NCBI GenBank assembly: GCA_027013295.1
Contig: JALUXP010000089.1
Location: 1-47,351, forward strand
Length of the DNA: 47,351 nt
Reading direction: 5' to 3'
Source: Sulfurimonas sp.
GTDB lineage: Bacteria; Campylobacterota; Campylobacteria; Campylobacterales; Sulfurimonadaceae
Shown: positions 33,377 through 41,166 of the stretch, one piece after another
Position numbering within the stretch: position 1 is the first letter of the stretch
Layout of the letters: the number at the start of each line of letters is the position of its first letter
The notes under the pieces: model-generated
What the model was told of the DNA's origin: nothing
Databases searched by the model: none
What the model saw: only the letters and a program-made list of their open reading frames with translations
Translations under genes and position numbers: made by a program

Positions 33377-34510
33377 TTATCTTACATTTAAAAATTGTTT
33401 TAAGCCGATCTCAGTCCACTGTTTTGAAAGGCGTAAAAACCTCGAAACCGATGCATTTACAACTTTAAAGTCTTCATTCTTAGCACTTAGCTCACGAAGC
33501 ACTTCTTGTAAAGCTAATTTCCCTTTAGCGACAACATCATCAGGAAAAATACTGAGTTTAACCCCAAGAGTTTGAAGCTTCTCTAAGGCTACAATATTTT
33601 TAGCATAAAACTCATAGGTCATGTTGGAGTTGAGTTCATTTGTAGCCATCTCTACCATAACTTGGTGTTCAAAGGAAAGTTTATTCCAAAATTGTTTATT
33701 GAAAGTTAGCTCTAAAATAGAACCAGGCTCATGCCATCCAGAATAATAATACGGTGCTACTTTGTAAAACCCCATCTTGATATCTAATGCTGGACCAACC
33801 CATTCTGTTGCATCTATCACACCTCTTTCAAGGGAAGTATATATCTCTCCCGCAGGTAAAAGAATAGGGTTGACACCAAGCTTTGAAAACACTTCTCCAC
33901 CAAGCCCAGGTATCCGCATCTTAAGACCTTGCAAATCTTTAAGAGATTTTATTGGTTTTGTAAACCATCCACCCATTTGAATATTAGTATTACCTCCCAT
34001 AAATGGGTAAAGATTGTATTTAGCGTATTGTTCACGCCATAGTTCGTATCCACCACCATAAAGCATCCAAGCGTTAATCTCCTCAGCTGTAAAACCAAAT
34101 GGGAAACCACTATAAAGAGAAAAGGCAGAATTTTTTCCTTTCCAATAATAAGGTCCTGAATGAAAAGCATCGATTTGACCACTTGAAGCCGCATCAAAAA
34201 CAGCCAAGGCAGGAATAAGAACATTCTTAGGATAAACCTTTACTTCCAAAGAACCTCCACTGACATCCTTGAGTCTTTGTGCAAACTGTTCTACCCCTGT
34301 TCCCATAATGGGAAAATGTGCAGGCCAACTTGTAGCAAGTTTAATCACTATTTTTTTATTTTTGTTTATATTGACATTTTTTGCATCTAAAGAGTGCTTC
34401 TGTGGATGTTTTGAATAGTCTATTGCCTGTCTATTGGAGTCGTTACAAGCACTGATGGCTAATGAGGATGTAGCTAAAGCTGTGGTTGTTAAAAATTTTC
34501 TACGGTTCAT
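33377..34510 (-). CDS. dctP: TRAP-transporter substrate-binding protein, Tat-type lipoprotein
   Basis: 377 residues. The signal MNRRKFLTTTALATSSLAISAC combines a twin-arginine-like RRKF motif with a lipobox ending at Cys22. The mature protein has the DctP pattern (IKLATSWPAHFPI, LKMRIPGLGGEVFSKLGVNPILLPAGEIYTSLERGVIDATEWVGP), with the conserved Arg in MRIPG that binds carboxylates. Ligand is probably an organic or keto acid. No dctQ or dctM gene adjoins; 11 bases upstream is a Mur-like gene. Confidence 0.92.
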   Translation of the reverse strand: MNRRKFLTTTALATSSLAISACNDSNRQAIDYSKHPQKHSLDAKNVNINKNKKIVIKLATSWPAHFPIMGTGVEQFAQRLKDVSGGSLEVKVYPKNVLIPALAVFDAASSGQIDAFHSGPYYWKGKNSAFSLYSGFPFGFTAEEINAWMLYGGGYELWREQYAKYNLYPFMGGNTNIQMGGWFTKPIKSLKDLQGLKMRIPGLGGEVFSKLGVNPILLPAGEIYTSLERGVIDATEWVGPALDIKMGFYKVAPYYYSGWHEPGSILELTFNKQFWNKLSFEHQVMVEMATNELNSNMTYEFYAKNIVALEKLQTLGVKLSIFPDDVVAKGKLALQEVLRELSAKNEDFKVVNASVSRFLRLSKQWTEIGLKQFLNVR

Positions 34511-34521
34511 TTTGTATCTCC

Positions 34522-35517
34522 TTAGATATCAAATAATGTTTTTACGCTATTGTTAGTTTTTTTGTTGAGTATAGACTTTGAAACACCTACTACGAGGGCA
34601 AAATGAAACTTGCTTTTTTTAAGAGTAGTTAAAATCTCATCACTATTTTCATATCTAATGACATTATTTTCATTTGGTACATAAATATTCTTTGGTAAGA
34701 GATATACAATATTTGCCCAAGAAGCTTTATTTTGTAAAAAATCTATCTCTTTTTGAATTAATGAACTATTTTTTTCAAAGATTAAGACTTTGTCGCTAGT
34801 TCCAAACTCTTTTATCTGTAACTTTTTGTTTGTAAACACTGCCTCAAAGTTGTCTATGGTATGAAATTTTCTTAATCTATAGTTTATATTTAAACTTTCA
34901 TATAGGTGAAACAGTTCTTCCAAATAAGGGATGAAAAATGGAGAGATCAACTCCCTCTCATAATATTTATCATTGTATATAAAAGAGGTTTCAAAAAGAG
35001 TTTGCTCAATAATCTCTATATTTTTATTGATTGTGCTGTTTAGTGATTTGATATTTGTAAATATATTTTCATTGTGAAGGGTAGGGCAAAAGAGTAAAAT
35101 TGTTCTGTTTTGTAATTGCCAAAGTTGTCTAAATACTTTTGAGTCATCCAAAGTTACCACAACAAAGTTATCATCTGTCGTGATTTGAGAAGCAAGTTTA
35201 AAGACAATCTCATCACACCTATACGCGATGATTTCATTTTCTATAAGTCTAAAACGCAGAAGTTTATCTAAGGCTTTTTGAAGGTTTTTAACATATATCC
35301 ATGCTATTTCATCATCTGTTATGGAAGTGGTTTGATCATATAATATCCCATACGCTCCATTTTTTACTGCTAGATCTATATCTAAGATAGAGTTAGCAAT
35401 AAAAAGGTCACCTCTTTTAACTCTATGTGCTTCAAAAACAATATTTTCAAAACTATTAACACAGGGCTCATTTGTCAGTCTTGCATCAATGAGAGCTAAA
35501 AGATTTTCAAGTCTCAT
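34522..35517 (-). CDS. Degenerate Mur-ligase-like protein
   Basis: 331 residues. The N-terminal ~65 residues (VFEAHRVKRGDLFIANSILDIDLAVKNGAYGILYD) match the UDP-sugar-binding domain of MurE/MurF ligases, where substrate-loading motifs read VxxGDLFVA. The central ATP site (GxxGKT) is missing: the corresponding part reads VVVTLDDSKVFRQLW. The rest is weakly conserved. It may be a pseudo-ligase with a binding role. Overlaps metG by four bases and precedes dctP by 11. Confidence 0.6.
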   Translation of the reverse strand: MRLENLLALIDARLTNEPCVNSFENIVFEAHRVKRGDLFIANSILDIDLAVKNGAYGILYDQTTSITDDEIAWIYVKNLQKALDKLLRFRLIENEIIAYRCDEIVFKLASQITTDDNFVVVTLDDSKVFRQLWQLQNRTILLFCPTLHNENIFTNIKSLNSTINKNIEIIEQTLFETSFIYNDKYYERELISPFFIPYLEELFHLYESLNINYRLRKFHTIDNFEAVFTNKKLQIKEFGTSDKVLIFEKNSSLIQKEIDFLQNKASWANIVYLLPKNIYVPNENNVIRYENSDEILTTLKKSKFHFALVVGVSKSILNKKTNNSVKTLFDI

Positions 35518-37439
35518 CCAATAGGCGTACCAGATTTTTTAGGTTTCTCTGGACGAACTAAACACAATCCATCCTCATCTTTGGCTGCTAAAAGCATACC
35601 TTCGCTCATCATCCCCATAAGTTTTGCAGGTTTGAGATTTGCAACGACACAAATTTGTGTATCTACAAGTTCCTCAGCAGAGTAAAATTCTTTGATACCA
35701 GCTATCACTTGCCTTGGTCTCTCTTCACCTAGATCAACTTGTAGTTTTAAAAGTTTTTTACTTTTTGGAACTTCCTCGGCTTCTATGATAGTTCCAACTT
35801 TCAAAGAGGTTTCAAAAAATTGACCTATCTCTATGAGATTGTCAGCCTCTTGAGCTGTTTCTTTAGATTCCTCTTTAGGTTTACTTGGCTCAGCTTTTGG
35901 TGCTTCTTGCATTAAAGGCTCCTCTATGCGAGGAAAAAGTGGTGGAACTTTTTTAATCACAAAAGAGCTTAAAAGTTGTTTCTCTAAAATAAATTTTTTG
36001 TAGCTTTCATTGTCTATCGTAAAACTAAGAGCATCTGCAATCGTACTTGTAGTGTTTGGCATAACAGGATGAAGCATAATAGAAGCACGAGCAAGGATGT
36101 TTGCTACTAAAGCAACAGTAGCTAAAGCTTCTTCCTTTTTCCCCTCTTTCATTTTAACCCATGGAGCATGCTCTTCTATTGCCTTGTTTCCAATAGAAAA
36201 GAGTTTCCACAACTCTTCCAAATAGCGATGCATTTGCATGTTTTGCATAAATATATCAAGAGAATCAAGAATTTTATTCATACTAGAGAGCTCTTTAGAG
36301 TGATACTCCTCAACATCTTTAGAATCAATATTAAAATCAGAATACTTACCACTCATACCGATGATGCGATTAAGAAGATTTCCTAGGTCGTTACTTAACT
36401 CAGAGTTGATTCTGTCAATAAATGCTTTTTGAGAAAAATCACCATCTTGACCAAAAGGAACTTCACGAAGCATAAAGTATCGTAGGTTTTCTACACCATA
36501 TAAGTCTGCAACCTCTTTTGGAGCGACAACATTTCCTTTTGATTTACTCATCTTTTCGCCATCCCTTGTCCACCAACCATGTGCACCAATATGCTTAGGA
36601 AGTGGGAGATCTAAACTCATTAAAAAAGCTGGCCAATAGATAGCGTGGAAACGAAGGATATCTTTACCTACAAACTGCGTTGAAGCAGGCCAAAAATCCA
36701 TATTTTTCCCATCTTTTCCATACCCTAAAGCTGTGATGTAGTTAAGTAGTGCATCTAACCAAACATACATAACATGCTTATCATCATTCATCGACTTTGG
36801 CATCTTGACACCCCAAGTAAAAGATGTTCGAGTTACTGAAAGGTCACGAAGTCCACCTGCGACGAAATTTTTTACCTCATTGATTCTTGAGCGAGGTAAA
36901 ACAAAATCTGGATGCTCTTCATAATATGCTAAAAGTTTATCTTCATAGTTAGAGAGTCTAAAAAAGTAACTTTCCTCTTTTACAATATTGGTAGTTCTTC
37001 CACAGTCTGGACAAAACTCACCATCAACAAGCTGAGTTTCAGGAAAAAATGTCTCACAACTTACGCAGTAGTGCCCCTCATAAAAATCCTTATAGATATC
37101 GCCTTTGGCATACATTGTCTCAAAAGCTTTTTGAACACCAACTTTATGTTCTTCATCTGTCGTACGGATAAATTTATCGTAACTTATTTCAAAATCATCC
37201 CAAAGATTTTTAAAAGTAGCACTTATCTCATTTGCAAATTCTTGAGTAGGTTTGCCATTTTTTTGTGCTGACTCTTCTATCTTTTGACCATGTTCATCAG
37301 TTCCTGTTAAAAAGAAAGTTTTCTCGCCCTTAAGCCGTTCATATCTAGCAACTGAATCTGCTATAAATGTTGTATAGGCATGCCCAATATGTGCCTCACC
37401 ATTAACATAATATATAGGTGTTGTTATGTATTTACTCAA
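35514..37439 (-). CDS. metG: Methionyl-tRNA synthetase
   Basis: 641 residues. Class I signatures HIGH (EAHIGHAYT near residue 17) and KMSKS (DGEKMSKSKGNVV near 300). The zinc knuckle is CVSCETFFPETQLVDGEFCPDCG with four Cys near 128-148. The C-terminal tRNA-binding (EMAP II/Arc1p) domain spans ~545-640 (LKVGTIIEAEEVPKSKKLLKLQVDLG, ICVVANLKPAKLMGMMSEGML), preceded by a Lys/Glu-rich linker. Charges initiator and elongator tRNA-Met. Confidence 0.97.
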   Translation of the reverse strand: MSKYITTPIYYVNGEAHIGHAYTTFIADSVARYERLKGEKTFFLTGTDEHGQKIEESAQKNGKPTQEFANEISATFKNLWDDFEISYDKFIRTTDEEHKVGVQKAFETMYAKGDIYKDFYEGHYCVSCETFFPETQLVDGEFCPDCGRTTNIVKEESYFFRLSNYEDKLLAYYEEHPDFVLPRSRINEVKNFVAGGLRDLSVTRTSFTWGVKMPKSMNDDKHVMYVWLDALLNYITALGYGKDGKNMDFWPASTQFVGKDILRFHAIYWPAFLMSLDLPLPKHIGAHGWWTRDGEKMSKSKGNVVAPKEVADLYGVENLRYFMLREVPFGQDGDFSQKAFIDRINSELSNDLGNLLNRIIGMSGKYSDFNIDSKDVEEYHSKELSSMNKILDSLDIFMQNMQMHRYLEELWKLFSIGNKAIEEHAPWVKMKEGKKEEALATVALVANILARASIMLHPVMPNTTSTIADALSFTIDNESYKKFILEKQLLSSFVIKKVPPLFPRIEEPLMQEAPKAEPSKPKEESKETAQEADNLIEIGQFFETSLKVGTIIEAEEVPKSKKLLKLQVDLGEERPRQVIAGIKEFYSAEELVDTQICVVANLKPAKLMGMMSEGMLLAAKDEDGLCLVRPEKPKKSGTPIG

Positions 37440-37463
37440 AATCTATTTCCTTGTTTTATAATT

Positions 37464-37670
37464 TTAAAATTCAAACCCGCCAGTATCGCCTTTAGACATA
37501 CTGTTATATACTGACTTTACATAGTCATTTCGTAATTGACATGAAAAGTAATGTTCACAGCTAGAACAACTTTTCATATTTTTTTCCTTTTGGCATGACT
37601 GCAGTTTTTGAATCATGCTTTGAAGATGGAGTTCAAACTTATCAAGTTCTACTTCACTAGCGATTTGCAT
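37464..37670 (-). CDS. Small cysteine-rich protein
   Basis: 68 residues, unknown function. A helical N-terminus (~1-28) leads to a compact cluster C-x8-C-x2-C-x5-C (residues [19 protein letters not shown]), spaced like a zinc ribbon or Fe-S site, then a short helix and a Gly-rich tail. The ATG has AAAGAAG; the frame overlaps the fbp stop by 14 bases. Likely a metal-binding accessory protein; not otherwise recognised. Confidence 0.7.
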   Translation of the reverse strand: MQIASEVELDKFELHLQSMIQKLQSCQKEKNMKSCSSCEHYFSCQLRNDYVKSVYNSMSKGDTGGFEF

Positions 37671-38496
37671 AAACTTCTTTTACTCTTGCTATTTCATATT
37701 TAGACCCAAAAAAACAAGGGGAAGTATCATGGATATGACTACACCCTAAGCTCAATAAGTCTTGAGTCCCATCAATCGCTTCTCCTCCAGCTTTCATGTA
37801 TGCAAAAGCAAAAGGAAAAACCTCAAAAAGTTTACGAAGTTTGCCGTTTGGTTTGTCGCTTGTAGCTGGGTATGAAAAGAGTCCACCACCTTTGAGTAGA
37901 AGCTGATGCAGGTCAGGAACCATCCCCCCTGAGTATCTTAGGCGATAACCCTCAGCAAAAAAACTATCTACCATCTCTTTATGATATGGAGTCCAGTTTT
38001 GCTGTGTTCCACCAGGTGCATTAAGATTGCCTTTTTCGTTAAGATGGATCTCTTTAACAAACTCGAAAGTATCTCCCTGAAGCAAGTGCATTTTTGTTTT
38101 GTTGTGAGCAAAAACCATCTCTACTCGTGGACCAAATACGACATAACACGATGCTACCATCTTTTGTGCTTCAAAAGCCCCGTCATAGATCCCAAAAATT
38201 GATCCGACACTAAGATTTACATCAACCAAAGATGAGCCATCAAGAGGATCATAAGCAATGAAATATTTTCCATCTTCATGCAAGAGCATCGCATCCTCTT
38301 TCTCCTCACTTGCTATCGTATGGATAGAAGAAACCTTAGAAAACTCCTCCTCAACAATCATATCACACTTGATATCGAGTTGAAGTTGCGTTTCACCAGA
38401 ACTATTTTCTTGTGAAGAGTAACCAAAATCTTTAACATCTATCGCTTTTTTAATCCTTATAGCTGTTTTTTGTATCGCCTCAAATATATCTGTCAT
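37657..38496 (-). CDS. fbp: Fructose-1,6-bisphosphatase class 1
   Basis: Gluconeogenesis and Calvin-type phosphatase. 279 residues from the ATG at 38496 with AAGGAAG upstream; the frame is open to 38529 inside mobB. Metal and substrate motifs: ASEEKED near 70, [22 protein letters not shown] near 95, and YIGSLV-equivalent [18 protein letters not shown], then [13 protein letters not shown]. Two bases after mobB, a metabolic mismatch that is just operon packing. Confidence 0.94.
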   Translation of the reverse strand: MTDIFEAIQKTAIRIKKAIDVKDFGYSSQENSSGETQLQLDIKCDMIVEEEFSKVSSIHTIASEEKEDAMLLHEDGKYFIAYDPLDGSSLVDVNLSVGSIFGIYDGAFEAQKMVASCYVVFGPRVEMVFAHNKTKMHLLQGDTFEFVKEIHLNEKGNLNAPGGTQQNWTPYHKEMVDSFFAEGYRLRYSGGMVPDLHQLLLKGGGLFSYPATSDKPNGKLRKLFEVFPFAFAYMKAGGEAIDGTQDLLSLGCSHIHDTSPCFFGSKYEIARVKEVYANR

Positions 38497-38498
38497 TT

Positions 38499-39002
38499 TT
38501 AGACTTCCTTTGCATTTTTTAATATCCAAGATATTACATCTTCACAATTGTTCAAATCTAATATCTTTACTTTTTTTGGTAAATCATACTGCTTTAGATC
38601 TATGCTTTCATCTATTGCTAAAGCATCCATATAGTCGAAATAATCACTATCTAGCTCATCTCTAAAGATGCCAATACGAGGTAGAGGGAGATTTTTTAGT
38701 CCTTCAACAAGTAAGATGTCAAAGTCATTAAAAAGTTTAATCATCTCATCGAGTTCTTTTTGTCTTTGAGAAAAGTAAGTAGTCCGAGTAGGCGAGGTTA
38801 CAATAACCTCTGCACCTGTGTCACTAAACTTATAACTATCTTTTCCAGCTACATCGAAACGCGCTTTATCACCTGGATCGTGTTTTATAATAGCTACTTC
38901 AAGGTTTCTTTCATGAATTAGTTTTCGTGCAACTTTTAGTATAAGTGTAGTCTTACCACTATTTGAGGGGCCAGTGAAAGCCACTGCTAGTCTTTTTTTC
39001 AT
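38499..39002 (-). CDS. mobB: Molybdopterin-guanine dinucleotide biosynthesis adaptor MobB
   Basis: GTP-binding adaptor for molybdenum cofactor maturation. 167 residues. P-loop [10 protein letters not shown] near residue 10, [30 protein letters not shown] typical of MobB, and [15 protein letters not shown] as the Walker B region. First gene of a six-gene minus operon (mobB, fbp, Cys-rich, metG, Mur-like, dctP). No mobA in the window. Confidence 0.92.
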   Translation of the reverse strand: MKKRLAVAFTGPSNSGKTTLILKVARKLIHERNLEVAIIKHDPGDKARFDVAGKDSYKFSDTGAEVIVTSPTRTTYFSQRQKELDEMIKLFNDFDILLVEGLKNLPLPRIGIFRDELDSDYFDYMDALAIDESIDLKQYDLPKKVKILDLNNCEDVISWILKNAKEV

Positions 39003-39063
39003 AGAACCTATCTTTTTTAAAGAGATTATACAAAATAGACACTTAAAAAGTTGTTTAATAAGT

Positions 39064-39069
39064 TATAAT
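39064..39069 (+). promoter_or_regulatory. -10 box placed for a leaderless lipoprotein mRNA
   Basis: TATAAT lies six bases before the ATG at 39076, so transcription would start at or next to the start codon. No Shine-Dalgarno is visible. Confidence 0.45.
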
Positions 39070-39075
39070 TTCGCT

Positions 39076-39561
39076 ATGAAAATCTTAATATCTTTATTTT
39101 TACTATTTTTTTTAAATGCTTGCTCCCATCAAAATGCTTTTTCTGAATTTTCAATGGATGAAGAACAGAAACGGAGTATCACATCTCTTAAACGAAGCAA
39201 AATTACTCAAGGGAAAAACACAGTAGGTGCTTTCAATGCTTTATATCTCAACAATATCTATCCTAAGCTTTATAACGGTAATGAGTACTTTTATATATAT
39301 ATGTATCTAAAAAAAGAGCAACCCCTCACTCAAAATAATGAAAATAACAATACCTTACATATAACACTTAATGGAAACCCCCCACTAGAATTAGAAAAAT
39401 TAAATCCAAAAAATAGATTTTCACACTTAAGTGCTTCTAAAAATAAATGGAATCAATATTATCTAGTATCATTCGATGCAGCGGGAGAAACACTTACTTT
39501 GAACCTCGAAAACAATCAGTTTGATTCGGCTTCATTAAAGTATCAAAAAGACGAACAATAG
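39076..39561 (+). CDS. Small outer-membrane-type lipoprotein
   Basis: 161 residues from the ATG at 39076; a longer frame begins inside mobB but the lipoprotein signal MKILISLFLLFFLNAC fixes this start, with lipobox ending at Cys16. The mature part is mostly beta (LHITLNGNPPLELEKL, YYLVSFDAAGETLTLNLEN) and has no recognised domain. Convergent with YggT. Confidence 0.8.
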   Translation: MKILISLFLLFFLNACSHQNAFSEFSMDEEQKRSITSLKRSKITQGKNTVGAFNALYLNNIYPKLYNGNEYFYIYMYLKKEQPLTQNNENNNTLHITLNGNPPLELEKLNPKNRFSHLSASKNKWNQYYLVSFDAAGETLTLNLENNQFDSASLKYQKDEQ

Positions 39562-39572
39562 TTAAGTGCAAT

Positions 39573-39860
39573 CTAATGAAGAGAGTAGAGGAGGGAGCTG
39601 AACACCACAGTAACTATTTGCAGGGCAATAATAATAATTAGTGGCGCTAAATCAAGACCACCAAAATCTGTACGGATATATCTTCTTACAAAGATATACG
39701 CAGGGTTAGTTATACGATATAAAAACTGAACAATAGGATTGTAAGGGTCAGGATTGATAAAACTCATAAGAGCAGTTGCAATGATAACCCAAATATACAC
39801 ATTGACTAAACTAAGCAAAATATTACCTAAACCTTGTACAATCTCCATAATAACACTCAT
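39573..39860 (-). CDS. YggT family membrane protein
   Basis: 95 residues with two to three membrane helices and the YggT core: LVNVYIWVIIATALMSFINPDPYNPIVQFLYRITNPAYIFVRRYI, then LDLAPLIIIIALQIV. Implicated in osmotic or ion tolerance and often linked to division genes; here linked by a four-base ATGA overlap to the degenerate GluRS gene. Confidence 0.9.
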   Translation of the reverse strand: MSVIMEIVQGLGNILLSLVNVYIWVIIATALMSFINPDPYNPIVQFLYRITNPAYIFVRRYIRTDFGGLDLAPLIIIIALQIVTVVFSSLLYSLH

Positions 39861-41050
39861 TTTACTATCTCCCCAATATAATTTTTGATATATTTATAAA
39901 TCTTTACAAGATCTACACCATTGCTACTGCCCGTCAACACTAAAGAAAGTGTTTTAAGCAACTCATCACCGTTGAGTCCAGACTTTTCCATAATATGATT
40001 TTGAAAACCATCGTACTGGTCAAAATAGGGTGCTTCTTTGATGATTTTTATAATAAGTTCTGATTGTTTGCTAAACTCTTCAGGGATATTTTTTGGAGCA
40101 AATATCAGTGCTATTTTAGCTTTAAGCTCTTTAGTCGTGCTTATATCTTCTAAGTATATTTTTGCTAGCTCACCAATCTCTTCATCGGCAAAACCAACAT
40201 ATCTTGAGAGCTCTTTTGCATTAAGCATTTTTAGATATTTTTGATTTATATTTTTTAACATCTCTATGTCAAAACGGAAAGGGAGGGGGGATAGGTCATT
40301 GATATCTAGATCTTTAATTGCTTCATCAAGCCCCATTGATATTAAATAATTTGAAATTGCTTCTGGTAAAAAACCCTCCTCTAAAAGCCACTTTACACTC
40401 ACAGCATCATCACTCATGATAGTTGGAAGATAGATATATTGTATTTGTTTATCGTATTGCAATGTAGTTCTAATGTAGTCTTGTTTTTCAATATTTTCTC
40501 TGTAGTTTTCTTTACAAACAATAATAGAGATGTCACTCAGCATATCATCAATAGCACAAGAAAAATCATAAGTTGGTCTTTTGTCTTGTTGCATAATAAT
40601 AAAGCTTTCAGTATCCTCAGTTGCTCTTCTCACTCTTACCGTAAAAGGGTTTGTGTTGTCTATAACAAGCTCTGCTGGAAGATTTGCACAGGCATCATCA
40701 TATTTATAAGGTTGGTTGTTTGTTTTAGCCTCAGCTTTTTTTGTTGCTAACCATTCAGGGGAGCAAAAGCAACTAAAAGCCTTTTTTTCATGGATAAGTT
40801 GGAGTGCCATAGCCGTATGAAAACGGATATTTTCACTTTGGTAGATAGTTTGGGAGTATTTAATTCCAAAGAGATCTAATATACCAAGATTCTCTTTGTC
40901 TTTATCATCTATACCTTTGTCTTTATCCATATCTTCAATTCTGACAATAAATTCTTCATTCTTTTGACAAGAGACAATATAATTTAAAAGGGCAACTCTT
41001 AAATCCCTAATGTCTATATCGCTAGTAGGGCTAAAAGCAAATCTTAGCAT
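39857..41050 (-). CDS. Degenerate glutamyl-tRNA synthetase paralogue
   Basis: 397 residues, shorter than the ~430-470 of true GluRS but with the same outline: MLRFAFSPTS at the front, VRIEDMDKDKG near residue 36, FCSPEWLATKKAEAK near 96, RPTYDFSCAIDDMLSDI near 158, and the helical C-terminal domain. The HIGH signature is replaced by DIDIRD (11-16) and the KMSKR loop is cut to IMSDDAVSVK (~211-220). Both ATP-handling motifs being lost makes aminoacylation unlikely. It probably descends from the GluRS2 that many Campylobacterota use for tRNA-Gln; here glnS lies divergent next door. AGGAAAA precedes the ATG. Confidence 0.8.
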   Translation of the reverse strand: MLRFAFSPTSDIDIRDLRVALLNYIVSCQKNEEFIVRIEDMDKDKGIDDKDKENLGILDLFGIKYSQTIYQSENIRFHTAMALQLIHEKKAFSCFCSPEWLATKKAEAKTNNQPYKYDDACANLPAELVIDNTNPFTVRVRRATEDTESFIIMQQDKRPTYDFSCAIDDMLSDISIIVCKENYRENIEKQDYIRTTLQYDKQIQYIYLPTIMSDDAVSVKWLLEEGFLPEAISNYLISMGLDEAIKDLDINDLSPLPFRFDIEMLKNINQKYLKMLNAKELSRYVGFADEEIGELAKIYLEDISTTKELKAKIALIFAPKNIPEEFSKQSELIIKIIKEAPYFDQYDGFQNHIMEKSGLNGDELLKTLSLVLTGSSNGVDLVKIYKYIKNYIGEIVK

Positions 41051-41166
41051 TCATTTTCCTGCATAATAATTTTTTTGAGATTTTATCAAGTTTTAGCTAA
41101 TAAACCCCATAAATATGATTACTAAAGCTCTAATTTGCTAAAATACATCAAAAAGGTTTAATCATA

